Counted from the stretch's first letter, positions 1-6,741 are shown. The stretch is DNA of 20,419 bases from Candidatus Moraniibacteriota bacterium (GCA_018400055.1 JAGYNK010000052.1:1-20419); one strand, 5' to 3'. The notes: generated from the sequence alone by a model not told the origin. Numbers and translations are program-made.

Positions 1-16
1 TCTGAGCGAGGAAAAT

Positions 17-637
17 ATGGAAGAAATAACCATCTTTTTGTTAGGCATAGTGGGTTTTTTGATTTTTAATTACAAGGAAAAACAGTCCTTTCTAAACTTA
101 AGAGAGAAACAAAAAATTCAAAAGGAGGCCATTAAGACATCTCAGGAACTGGACCACTCATATTCTTACATAGGGGAGATTAACCGCAAGTTGGAAATTT
201 TAAATAATATCTCCCTTAAACTGGCAGAGGCTCATCATATGAATTTGACTGAAAAAAGAGAGGTTTATAAAATGATTTTGGAAGCTATTAAAACATTATC
301 CAAAACCAACAGATTCTCAGTCATTTTTATGGATTTGAATTCCCACTCGCCCATTAAAGGAATTGAAGAAAAAAGTAAAGGTTTTCCTCCTGAGATAAAG
401 AAAGCCGTTATTGATTATAGCAAGAAAAGAAAGATGTTTAATGTCGCGGGCTATAAAATTATACAGTCCAGCAGAAATATCGGTGGCGTAAGCGCTTTTA
501 TAAGCGTAAGAATTAAAAACAATCAACTTGTTAAAGAATTGGATTTGCTGAAAACTTTAGCTACTCAGGCTTTGCTTTTGTTTAAATTATTTCAAAAACC
601 AAAAAACAAAGACCTATTGACTAAAAAAAATAATTGA
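17..637 (+). CDS. Membrane-anchored protein of unknown function, possible GAF-like C-terminal domain
   Basis: I do not recognise this 206-residue protein. Residues about 4-18 form a single hydrophobic segment, probably a membrane anchor with the rest in the cytoplasm. Residues about 20-75 are charged and heptad-like, probably a coiled-coil or helical linker. The C-terminal 120 residues alternate short beta-like stretches (FSVIFMDL, GGVSAFISVRI) with helices, a layout that would suit a GAF/PAS-type sensor fold, but no diagnostic residues are visible. The ATG at 17 follows a purine-rich GAGCGAGG (4-11), a plausible ribosome-binding site, and a TGA at 3-5 could be the stop of a gene cut off by the window edge. 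No terminator separates it from groES 104 bases downstream. The coding call is firm; the GAF idea is speculative. Confidence 0.75.
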   Translation: MEEITIFLLGIVGFLIFNYKEKQSFLNLREKQKIQKEAIKTSQELDHSYSYIGEINRKLEILNNISLKLAEAHHMNLTEKREVYKMILEAIKTLSKTNRFSVIFMDLNSHSPIKGIEEKSKGFPPEIKKAVIDYSKKRKMFNVAGYKIIQSSRNIGGVSAFISVRIKNNQLVKELDLLKTLATQALLLFKLFQKPKNKDLLTKKNN

Positions 638-688
638 AATAAGATATGATAAGCAATAAAAATAATTATTTAAGAATTTAAATTTAAC

Positions 689-717
689 AGTATCGCTTTT
701 TTAGTTATAGCAATACT
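689..717. repeat. Imperfect inverted repeat upstream of groES
   Basis: AGTATCGCT (689-697) and AGCAATACT (709-717) form an inverted repeat with 8 of 9 positions matching and an 11-base spacer. It overlaps a weak promoter-like pair, TTAACA (684-689) and TATAGC (706-711). It could be an operator for groES, but its arms do not match CIRCE and chance cannot be excluded in such AT-rich DNA. Confidence 0.3.
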
Positions 718-741
718 TTAAGTTTAAAAAATAAGTTTAAA

Positions 742-1014
742 ATGGATAAATCTAAAATTAAGCCATTGGAAGACTATGTGTTAATAAAGATTATCAAGGA
801 AGAGAAAAAGAAGACGGATTCGGGAATTTTTCTGCCTGAAAATTCTTCAGAATCAAAATCTCAGTCAGGTAGGGTTATTGCGGTAGGGGAAAGCGATAAG
901 ATAAAAGTGAAGAAAGACCAAAAAGTCATTTTTAAAGAATTTAGCGGTACGGAAATTGAAGACGGAGAATATATGATAATTAAAAATGAAGATATAATGG
1001 CCGTAATTGGATAG
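742..1014 (+). CDS. groES: Co-chaperonin GroES (Cpn10)
   Basis: GroES caps the GroEL barrel during ATP-driven folding of cytoplasmic proteins. The 90-residue length is normal. The opening KIKPLEDYVLIK matches the family start (xxPLxDRVLVK). The mobile loop that docks on GroEL is residues 25-42, with SGIFLP in place of the usual GGIVLP. It is followed by SGRVIAVG and the KVIFKEFSGTEI strand, and the protein ends ...EDIMAVIG, where I(L/M)AVI is typical. No Shine-Dalgarno sequence is seen before the ATG. The gene stands alone: no groEL follows. A terminator at 1063-1085 and a convergent gene lie directly downstream, so its partner must be elsewhere. No CIRCE operator is visible upstream, although a weaker inverted repeat is present at 689-717. 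Confidence 0.93.
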   Translation: MDKSKIKPLEDYVLIKIIKEEKKKTDSGIFLPENSSESKSQSGRVIAVGESDKIKVKKDQKVIFKEFSGTEIEDGEYMIIKNEDIMAVIG

Positions 1015-1062
1015 TTTTAAAACGCGTTGTTTTTAGAAAAGTTTTTGTTTAAATTTAAAAAG

Positions 1063-1085
1063 CTCCGGCTAAAACCGGAGTTTTT
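1063..1085. terminator. Bidirectional terminator between groES and the rhodanese gene
   Basis: CTCCGG (1063-1068) pairs with CCGGAG (1075-1080) around a six-base loop. It is flanked by an A-run on the left and TTTTT (1081-1085) on the right, so it can stop transcripts arriving from either of the two convergent genes. Confidence 0.85.
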
Positions 1086-1106
1086 AAATTAAAATTTAAT
1101 TCGTGA

Positions 1107-1934
1107 TCACTGACCGATTTCAAACCCTTTTTCCTTCCATTTTGAAAATCCTCCTTCCATCACCCAAGTGGCGAAAAAATTCATATCGTAAAGTCTGACT
1201 CCGGCCTTAAATCCCTGGAGGCTGTCTTCTCCATAGATAACAATTTCCTTATTCAAAGGCAACTCTTCTCGTAAATCTTCTAATTCTTCAAGAGGGATAT
1301 TAACAGCTCGAGGTATATGACCCTGAGAAAAAGATTGGCGAGAGCGCACGTCTAAAATGTAAGCGTCGTAATTTTCGCTTAAGATAGATTTTAAAACTTC
1401 TGGGGAAAGAGAGCTTATCTTAGACTGATCAACGAAAGAATCCGGATTTCCTTGAGAGATGGTTTGTCCTCCATTGTTTTTCCAAGCGGAAAAACCTCCC
1501 GGAAAAACAGAAACATTTGAAATATTTTTTGAACTTAAAATTTTAACCGCTTCAATGTTTTCACTTTCTATTCCATTTCCTAAAATTACGACGGTATAAT
1601 AATTTTCGGCTTTTAAATTAGCGCCGGCTAAATCGCCTAAGGGAATATTTTTTGATTCAAGAATATGCTCCGCTTGGTAATCTTGAATTCCTCTTATGTC
1701 TACTATCAAAATTTTTTCGCTTTCTTCGGCTAGGGGACTTGTTCTTTTTTGCATCTCTTGAAAAGATATCGCAGTGTAGGAAATAGCCTTTTCTTCTTGA
1801 ATAACGGCTGGCGTTTTTTCTTCGTCTTGCTTGTTCCATCGAAAAAAAGTGACCAAGACTACAATAAAAATCAAGGCGAAGCCAATTAGGGTCACAGTTT
1901 TATTACTTATTTTTTTATTTTCACGAGATTCCAT
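1107..1934 (-). CDS. Membrane-anchored tandem rhodanese-like protein lacking catalytic cysteines
   Basis: Residues 13-32 form one transmembrane helix after a charged N-terminus, so the rest is probably outside the membrane. Two rhodanese-like domains follow, at about residues 54-155 and 176-273. Each shows the family's VDIR or LDVR strand (78-81, 194-197), an A/GHI motif (HILESKNIPL; GHIPRAVNIPL) and the closing GGFSxWK (146-152; 261-267). The active-site loop normally holds a Cys just after a hydrophobic strand. Here it reads VVILGNGIES in domain 1 and IVIYGEDSLQ in domain 2, and the whole 275-residue protein contains no cysteine. It therefore cannot carry persulfide sulfur on Cys and is probably a binding or scaffold protein. 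The start lies 9 bases after the fmt stop on the same strand, so the two are probably cotranscribed. Confidence 0.85.
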   Translation of the reverse strand: MESRENKKISNKTVTLIGFALIFIVVLVTFFRWNKQDEEKTPAVIQEEKAISYTAISFQEMQKRTSPLAEESEKILIVDIRGIQDYQAEHILESKNIPLGDLAGANLKAENYYTVVILGNGIESENIEAVKILSSKNISNVSVFPGGFSAWKNNGGQTISQGNPDSFVDQSKISSLSPEVLKSILSENYDAYILDVRSRQSFSQGHIPRAVNIPLEELEDLREELPLNKEIVIYGEDSLQGFKAGVRLYDMNFFATWVMEGGFSKWKEKGFEIGQ

Positions 1935-1943
1935 AAAAAAATT

Positions 1944-2900
1944 TTACTTTAAAACGCTTCCGATAAAATCAGGATGACCAATAATGAAATCTTTGGCAGG
2001 AAGGGGTTTTTTGCCTTCCATTTGAATAATTTCCGCTACAATAATTCCTCCGGGAGCTTGAATTCCAATAGCTTCTCCTGACTTAAAAACTTTTCCATAA
2101 GAATAGGCGCGCTCGTGGGAATCGTTTTTCTTTAATTTTATTTCGCAAAATTTAATTCTCTTTAAGAAATTGTCTTTTTCCCAGAAGCTGAAAATTCCCG
2201 GCCAGGGATAAAAAGCTCTGAATTTATTATAAATATTTTCCGCTTTCTCATTCCAAAATATTCTTCCGTCATTCCTTTCAATTAATTGGCATACTGTAGC
2301 CTTAAAATCATCCTGCTTTATTCTTTTTAATTTTCTTTCTATCCAACGGCTGATGCTTTCTATTAGAAGCTTGGCTCCTAGTGTGGATATTTTTTTAGAT
2401 AATGTTTTAAGATTGTCCTCCGGACTGATTTTAATTTCTTCTTGAGCTAATATATCACCGGTATCAATACCTTCATCCATAAGCATAATGGTAACTCCTG
2501 TTTTTTCTTCTCCGGCGAGTAAAGCATTTTGGATGGGGGAAGGCCCGCGAAATTTTGGCAAAAGGGAAGCATGGACATTTAAAGAGCCTAAGCCGGGAGT
2601 TTCTATTATTTTTTTAGGCAGAATCTTCCCGTAAGCCGCCACAATAATCAAATCGGGCTTTAAATTTTTTACTAAAGAGATGACCGTTTCATCTAATTTT
2701 TCTGGCTGATTTATGTTTATTTTATGCGCTTCAGCTATTTTCTTTACGGCGCTTTCTTTCTTTTTATCTCTATCCGGTTGGGTAAAAACCGACACAATGT
2801 TGTATTTTTCTTTTATTAAAGATTTTAAAATAACTCCGGCCAACGCGGAAGTTCCCATAAATATTATTCTTAATTTGGAAGTTTTTTTGTTTTCAAACAT
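1944..2900 (-). CDS. fmt: Methionyl-tRNA formyltransferase
   Basis: Fmt transfers a formyl group from 10-formyl-tetrahydrofolate to Met-tRNA(fMet) so that translation can initiate. With the start at 2900 the protein has 318 residues, normal for the family. The N-terminal Rossmann-like part begins KLRIIFMGTSALAG. The folate and catalytic region is NVHASLLPKFRGPSPIQNAL (108-127), with catalytic Asn108 and His110, followed by MDEGIDTGDIL with Asp146. The C-terminal domain (about 215-318) binds tRNA. The frame stays open upstream to an ATG at 2969, but those 23 extra residues are hydrophobic and unlike any Fmt, so I chose 2900; a GGA a few bases upstream is only a weak ribosome-binding site. It lies between def and the rhodanese gene on the same strand, in the common priA-def-fmt order. 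Confidence 0.95.
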   Translation of the reverse strand: MFENKKTSKLRIIFMGTSALAGVILKSLIKEKYNIVSVFTQPDRDKKKESAVKKIAEAHKININQPEKLDETVISLVKNLKPDLIIVAAYGKILPKKIIETPGLGSLNVHASLLPKFRGPSPIQNALLAGEEKTGVTIMLMDEGIDTGDILAQEEIKISPEDNLKTLSKKISTLGAKLLIESISRWIERKLKRIKQDDFKATVCQLIERNDGRIFWNEKAENIYNKFRAFYPWPGIFSFWEKDNFLKRIKFCEIKLKKNDSHERAYSYGKVFKSGEAIGIQAPGGIIVAEIIQMEGKKPLPAKDFIIGHPDFIGSVLK

Positions 2901-3048
2901 AATTCCAATAAAACTGAATTTAAAAATGCAAATTACAAAGAAACTGGAAACTATAATTTTCGAAATCAAAAATAGTTTTAAATATTCAGGCTCTAGTTAT
3001 TATAATTTATTTAGAATTTGTGATTTTGAATTTCAAAATTAACAAAAA

Positions 3049-3519
3049 TTAAACTCTGTCTATAAATAAGATTCCTTCTAAATGATCTGTTTCATGCTGG
3101 AAAGCTCTAGCCAATAATCCGGAAGCTTTTAGCTTTATTTTTTCTCCTTTTTCATTTAAACAACGGACTTTTACTTTTTCCGAGCGTTCAATGTTTAAAA
3201 ATTTACCGGGAAAACTCAAGCAACCTTCTTCTCCCAATGTTTTTTCGCTTGATCGGGATTTTATTTTAGGATTTATTAAAACATAAAGCTGCCCGTTTTC
3301 TTCAACGATACAAAGGCGGAGCGATTTTCCCACTTGCGGAGCGGCTAATCCCATTCCGTTATTGGCTTTCATGGATTTTATCATTTCGGTTATGAGTTTC
3401 TGAATTTCAGGATTTAACGGATCTTTAATTTTCTCGCATTTTTTTCTCAGAACAGGATCGGGATATTCAACTATGGGCAAGGTATTTTTTAATTTTGTCT
3501 GATTAATTTTTTCTTTCAT
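3049..3519 (-). CDS. def: Peptide deformylase
   Basis: Def removes the formyl group from the N-terminal Met of nascent proteins, the step that follows Fmt's work. All three family motifs are present in this 156-residue protein: GMGLAAPQVG (55-64, motif 1), EGCLS (98-102, with metal ligand Cys100) and QHETDH (141-146, with metal ligands His142 and His146 and catalytic Glu143). The protein ends soon after motif 3, as in short deformylases. It lies 148 bases upstream of fmt on the same strand. That gap is AT-rich and holds words such as TGATTTTGAATTTC that resemble the GAATTTT repeat inside priA. No strong Shine-Dalgarno sequence precedes the ATG. Confidence 0.96.
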   Translation of the reverse strand: MKEKINQTKLKNTLPIVEYPDPVLRKKCEKIKDPLNPEIQKLITEMIKSMKANNGMGLAAPQVGKSLRLCIVEENGQLYVLINPKIKSRSSEKTLGEEGCLSFPGKFLNIERSEKVKVRCLNEKGEKIKLKASGLLARAFQHETDHLEGILFIDRV

Positions 3520-3565
3520 TTTTGCTTTATTTAAGCCTAATATCTAAAATTTCGCGCTTTAGGTA

Positions 3566-3594
3566 TTGACAAAAATTTAGTAGTGTGCTATAAT
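3566..3594 (+). promoter_or_regulatory. Consensus sigma70-type promoter of the small RNA gene
   Basis: TTGACA (3566-3571), a 17-base spacer and TATAAT (3589-3594) match the consensus at every position, and TG-C immediately before the -10 makes it an extended -10 as well. It is the strongest promoter in the window. It points away from def and toward the 3' end of priA, where no protein gene lies on this strand. Confidence 0.85.
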
Positions 3595-3600
3595 ATTATA

Positions 3601-3697
3601 TATAGCCGTGCTGTAAAACACAAACCAGAATTAGAAGGGAAGGGCCTTCAATCAATACTCTGTGTAACGTTTTTATTAATAGCGCGGCTTTTTTATT
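3601..3697 (+). ncRNA. Candidate structured small RNA, about 90-97 nt
   Basis: Transcription from the consensus promoter should start near 3601. The RNA ends form a nine-pair helix: AGCCGTGCT (3604-3612) with AGCGCGGCT (3681-3689), including one G-U pair. A T-run follows at 3689-3694, so the closing helix is also a rho-independent terminator. Inside, ACACA (3618-3622) can pair with TGTGT (3661-3665), and GAAGG (3634-3638) with CCTTC (3645-3649), giving a rod-like fold. No open reading frame of useful length or ribosome-binding site is seen. It lacks the GGAAG/AGCAG core of SRP RNA, a tRNA cloverleaf and 6S-like length. It lies antisense in the gap between priA and def. The family is unknown to me; the transcription unit itself is well supported. 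Confidence 0.65.
3681..3697 (+). terminator. Terminator arm of the small RNA
   Basis: AGCGCGGCT (3681-3689) is followed by a T-run and TTATTTTT. Its pairing partner is the 5' end of the same RNA (3604-3612), so terminator and closing helix are one structure. On the opposite strand there is no matching T-tract, so it should not stop priA transcripts. Confidence 0.65.
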
Positions 3698-3711
3698 TTT
3701 AAAAAATTATT

Positions 3712-5730
3712 TCAGATAACACTTGCCGGATCCACGTCAATAATCCAACCAGCGCTTAATTTTTTCAAAACATTTTTTAATTCCGCGGGAGCTTTTTTGG
3801 CTTTGATTTTTATAATAATCTGCCTTTTGAATTTTCCGCGCACTTTAGGAACCAAAGGGGAATGTGGAGCGATAATCCGAATATTTTTTTTGTTTTTTAA
3901 TTTACGGCTTATTTCCCGATAAGTTTCTTGGATTTCTTTTTCAACTTTTTTTTCATTCTTATCTTGAAAAATAATTTTAATTAACCGGCTGAAGGGAGGA
4001 TATCCAAGCGTCTTTCTTTCTTCAATTTCTTTTTGATAGAATTTTTCAAAATTCATTTCGGCTGCGGTTTTTACGATAAAATTTTCCGGAGCGTAGGTCT
4101 GAATAATGATTTTTCCGCGGATTTTACTTCCCCAGCGCCCGGTTCTCCCGGAGACTTGAACCAAATTTTGAAAGGCTTTTTCATTCGTCCTAAAATCGGG
4201 CATATTCAGCAAGTTATCAGCATCAATAATAGCAACAAGCCCGACATTTTGCAAATCCCAATTCTTCGCAATCATCTGCGTGCCGATTAAAATATCTATT
4301 TTATTTTTAGAAAATTTACGATAAAGATTTTCCTGAGCTTTCGCTTTTTTCATTGTTTCAAAATCGGCTCTGGCTATTTTGGCGGCGGGAAATTTTTGCC
4401 TGATTTCCATTTCAATTTTTTGGGTGCCCAGACCGATATTTTTAAAATCCATTCCTTGACAGTAAGGACATTTCATAAAAAGGGAAGATTTATATCCGCA
4501 ATGGAGGCATCTATATATGCCTCCATTTTGATAAACCAGCGCCCAACCGCATTGGGGACACTTTAGAACTTTTTTGCAATTTTTGCAGATGGAAAAAGCG
4601 CTCATTCCCTGACGGTTTATAAAAAGTATGATTTGCAACTTATATTTTAAGGCATATTCAATTTCCGCTTCCAATTTTTTGGAAATGGGAGAATGGTTTT
4701 TTTCCCATTTTTCCCGGCGCATATCCACTATGCAAGCGGTGAGCGGTGAGCGGTGAGCGGTGAGCTTTTTTAAGGCAGGCAGTTTTAATAATTTATATTT
4801 TTTGTTTAGCGCTTTGTGATATGATTCAACGCTAGGGGTAGCGGATCCGAAAAGTATTTTAGCTTTGTGAATTTTAGCCAATTCTTCAGCTGATTTTCTG
4901 GCATCATAGCGGGGATTCATATCCCATTGTTTAAAAGAAATGTCTTGTTCTTCATCAACTATGATGAGTTTTAATTTTTTAAAAGGGGCGAAAATGGCTT
5001 GGCGAGTACCGATAATTATTTTGGCTTGGCCCGATTTTATTCTCTGCCAGTTCTGGTAAAATTGCCCCTTGGAAATTTTTCCGGTTAAAATAGCTATTTT
5101 GCTTTTTTTAAAATAATCTCCGTATTTTTCAACCGCTTGAGGCACAAGCGTTAATTCGGGAAGTAGGATTAAAAATTGGGACATTGGATCACGCTTTAAT
5201 ATTTCCTGCATAGCGTCGGTATAAATTTCCGTTTTTCCGGAAGAAGCGGGTCCATACAAATAGAATTTTGAATCTTGAATTTTGAATTTTGAACCATTAC
5301 TTTTTGTAATTTGTTTTATGACATTTTTTTGTTCATTAGTCAGGTTTATTTTCTTATGTTGCGTATGGCGTATGGCATATGGCGTATGGCGTGCTTTTAC
5401 TTTTTTCGGCACGAAACTCTTTAAGACTATTCCCAGAGAAACAAGATAGTGGTCTGAAATGAATTCGGCTAATTTTAATTGTTTCGGATTTAAAAATTTT
5501 TCTGCGATTAAACCTTCAATTTTTTTAAGCCGGATATTGCCTAAACGTTTAAAATCAGTTTTGCTGTCAATGACAATTCCTTTCATTTTTCTTTTACCTA
5601 AAGAAATGGAAACCAGCGATCCCTTGGATATTTTCTTGGGATAAAGATAATAAAAAAACTGATCGTGATTCAAGGAAATTCTGGCTAAGGGAACAACGCT
5701 TATGATAAATTTTTTATTGCTTTCGCTCAT
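3712..5730 (-). CDS. priA: Primosomal protein N' (PriA helicase)
   Basis: PriA recognises stalled forks and reloads the replicative helicase. The 672-residue protein shows an N-terminal DNA-binding region (1-125), Walker A GPASSGKTE (160-168), Walker B VDEEQ (258-262, usually DEEH), GSATPS (294-299), eight zinc-binding cysteines in four CxxC pairs (381/384, 390/393, 407/410, 420/423), GTQMIAKNWD (usually GTQMIAKGHD) and QVSGRTGR (usually QVAGRAGR). Three different 7-base tandem arrays of about 30 bases each are translated within it, at residues 113-123, 146-156 and 322-332, all at apparent loops. The ATG at 5730 is kept because a promoter on this strand (5737-5765) would start transcription exactly there. 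It is divergent from hrcA and heads the priA-def-fmt-rhodanese series. Confidence 0.96.
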   Translation of the reverse strand: MSESNKKFIISVVPLARISLNHDQFFYYLYPKKISKGSLVSISLGKRKMKGIVIDSKTDFKRLGNIRLKKIEGLIAEKFLNPKQLKLAEFISDHYLVSLGIVLKSFVPKKVKARHTPYAIRHTQHKKINLTNEQKNVIKQITKSNGSKFKIQDSKFYLYGPASSGKTEIYTDAMQEILKRDPMSQFLILLPELTLVPQAVEKYGDYFKKSKIAILTGKISKGQFYQNWQRIKSGQAKIIIGTRQAIFAPFKKLKLIIVDEEQDISFKQWDMNPRYDARKSAEELAKIHKAKILFGSATPSVESYHKALNKKYKLLKLPALKKLTAHRSPLTACIVDMRREKWEKNHSPISKKLEAEIEYALKYKLQIILFINRQGMSAFSICKNCKKVLKCPQCGWALVYQNGGIYRCLHCGYKSSLFMKCPYCQGMDFKNIGLGTQKIEMEIRQKFPAAKIARADFETMKKAKAQENLYRKFSKNKIDILIGTQMIAKNWDLQNVGLVAIIDADNLLNMPDFRTNEKAFQNLVQVSGRTGRWGSKIRGKIIIQTYAPENFIVKTAAEMNFEKFYQKEIEERKTLGYPPFSRLIKIIFQDKNEKKVEKEIQETYREISRKLKNKKNIRIIAPHSPLVPKVRGKFKRQIIIKIKAKKAPAELKNVLKKLSAGWIIDVDPASVI
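4736..4765. repeat. Heptanucleotide tandem array GCGGTGA inside priA
   Basis: Four perfect copies of GCGGTGA plus GC on the + strand. On the coding strand it reads LTAHRSPLTAC (residues 322-332), just before the conserved VDMR strand of PriA. A 7-base unit must run through all three frames, which gives a 7-residue protein period. Confidence 0.95.
5263..5293. repeat. Heptanucleotide tandem array GAATTTT inside priA
   Basis: Four copies of GAATTTT (the second is GAATCTT) plus GAA. It encodes GSKFKIQDSKF (residues 146-156), directly before the strand leading into the Walker A loop. Confidence 0.9.
5361..5392. repeat. Heptanucleotide tandem array GCGTATG inside priA
   Basis: Four copies of GCGTATG (the third is GCATATG) plus GCGT. 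It encodes ARHTPYAIRHT (residues 113-123), in the linker between the N-terminal DNA-binding region and the helicase core. Confidence 0.95.
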
Positions 5731-5736
5731 GTCTCT

Positions 5737-5765
5737 ATTCTAGCAGTTGGTTTTATTTAAAGCAA
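5737..5765 (-). promoter_or_regulatory. priA promoter, predicted leaderless
   Basis: Read on the minus strand: TTGCTT (5765-5760), a 17-base spacer, then TAGAAT (5742-5737) with TGC before it (extended -10). The start site seven bases past the -10 is 5730, the A of the priA ATG, so the mRNA should have no 5' leader. Confidence 0.6.
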
Positions 5766-5798
5766 AATTGCGCCAACCAATAATTTTTATAATATATT

Positions 5799-5825
5799 TT
5801 AGCACTCAGGCTTGACGACTGCTAA
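5799..5825 (+). promoter_or_regulatory. CIRCE operator (HrcA binding site) upstream of hrcA
   Basis: TTAGCACTC (5799-5807), nine bases, then GACTGCTAA (5817-5825). This is the CIRCE consensus TTAGCACTC-N9-GAGTGCTAA with one mismatch. It covers the -35 box of the hrcA promoter, so bound HrcA would block RNA polymerase and the operon would be autoregulated. Confidence 0.92.
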
Positions 5826-5840
5826 GCGACTTGCTATAAT
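5812..5840 (+). promoter_or_regulatory. hrcA promoter
   Basis: TTGACG (5812-5817), a 17-base spacer and TATAAT (5835-5840), with TGC making an extended -10. The start site would be near 5847, giving a leader of only about nine bases before the hrcA ATG. The -35 lies inside CIRCE. Confidence 0.8.
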
Positions 5841-5855
5841 TTAATTAATAAAAGT

Positions 5856-6617
5856 ATGAACGCCAGACAAAAGAAAATTTTAGCCGCTTTAATCAAAGAG
5901 TATTCCCACACAGCCATTCCGGTCGGATCAAAAATTTTAGCCGAAAAACATAATCTTAAAATCAGTTCCGCCACCATTAGGAACGATATGTCCGTTTTGG
6001 AAAGGGAGGGCTATTTGTATCATCCGCACATCAGCGCGGGCAGAATACCCACAGACAAAGGATACCGTTATTTTGTAGAGGAAGTGATGAATGACCGCAA
6101 ACCTACACGGAGAGAACAAATAAGATTAAAAGAAGAATTACTGAAACTCAGAGCTAAGAACGCTCGACTTTCCCGAACTACCGCCAAATTACTTTCCGCC
6201 CTTACCGGAAATTTGGCTATTAGCGGAGTTTTAGACAGAGATGAATTCTGTAATTTTGGCATAAGAGAGCTAATGGAAGAACCGGAATTCCAAAAGCTGG
6301 ATGAAATGTGTCGCTTGGCCGAAATACTGGATTATATTGATGAAAAATTTGATCAAATAATCTCGGGAATGAAAGAAGGTGAGACTAAAATTTTTATCGG
6401 CAAGGAAAATCCCATAAGTGAAATTTCCGGATGCTCCATGATAGTTTCTCCTTATAAATTAAAAAGCGGGGAAAAGGGCATACTGGCTTTAATCGGACCC
6501 AAAAGAATGAGATATGCCAAAAACAAATCGTTAATTGAATACATAAAAAAAATCTTAGGCTCTTCAACGACCATAATAATTTTTATATATAATGTCATTC
6601 CAAGCGGAACTCCGTAA
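5856..6617 (+). CDS. hrcA: Heat-inducible transcription repressor HrcA
   Basis: HrcA represses chaperone operons by binding CIRCE and is released when chaperones are busy. The N-terminal winged helix is clear (1-75): RQKKILAALIKEY, SSATIRNDMSVLEREGYL and HISAGRIPTDKGYRYFV are family hallmarks. The C-terminal core closes with GILALIGPKRMRYAKNKSLI, as in other HrcA proteins. At 253 residues it is shorter than the usual 330-350, because the dimerisation/insert region is abbreviated. The last eight residues (246-253) and the stop codon come from a palindromic mobile-type repeat starting at 6593, so the original C-terminus was replaced. A CIRCE-covered promoter stands upstream, and grpE follows 124 bases downstream, just past the repeat. 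Confidence 0.93.
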   Translation: MNARQKKILAALIKEYSHTAIPVGSKILAEKHNLKISSATIRNDMSVLEREGYLYHPHISAGRIPTDKGYRYFVEEVMNDRKPTRREQIRLKEELLKLRAKNARLSRTTAKLLSALTGNLAISGVLDRDEFCNFGIRELMEEPEFQKLDEMCRLAEILDYIDEKFDQIISGMKEGETKIFIGKENPISEISGCSMIVSPYKLKSGEKGILALIGPKRMRYAKNKSLIEYIKKILGSSTTIIIFIYNVIPSGTP

Positions 6618-6732
6618 TAAATACGGAGCAAACTCCGCGGATCTGAGGAATTCCGTAATTTAAAACACTAACAGTATTGTTTTAAGATTTCTGCCTCGCT
6701 GGCAGACAAGCTTCGCCACGTTTAGAATGACA
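6593..6732. repeat. MITE-like palindromic element with inverted ends
   Basis: A 140-base element bounded by TGTCATTC (6593-6600) and GAATGACA (6725-6732). The terminal inverted repeats extend to about 14 bases with two mismatches. Inside are three further hairpins: CTCCGTA/TACGGAG (6610-6628), TTAAAACA/TGTTTTAA (6660-6685) and CTGCC/GGCAG (6691-6705). It encodes no protein of its own. It overlaps the 3' end of hrcA and ends nine bases before the grpE ATG, so it forms the whole hrcA-grpE junction and could act in processing of the shared mRNA. Confidence 0.75.
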
Positions 6733-6741
6733 ATTAAATAA

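Noticed and set aside
689..717. Inverted repeat upstream of groES as a CIRCE element
   Set aside because: Arms and spacer do not match TTAGCACTC-N9-GAGTGCTAA; kept only as a weak inverted repeat.
2901..2969. Upstream extension of fmt to an ATG at 2969
   Set aside because: The extra 23 residues are hydrophobic and unlike any Fmt N-terminus; the start at 2900 gives the normal length.
3001..3040. AT-rich words before def as another heptamer array
   Set aside because: GAATTTG, TGATTTT and GAATTTC are only loosely 7-periodic and could arise from base composition.
2713..3042. 109-codon open frame on the + strand opposite fmt
   Set aside because: Antisense to the well-supported fmt gene, with no ribosome-binding site and no recognisable protein features.
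3641..3660. tRNA-like T-loop TTCAATC within the small RNA
   Set aside because: The flanking bases do not form a T-stem, and there is no anticodon arm or acceptor end.
4736..5392. Heptamer arrays in priA as a CRISPR array
   Set aside because: The units are 7 bases with no spacers, the three arrays are unrelated in sequence, and no cas genes are present.
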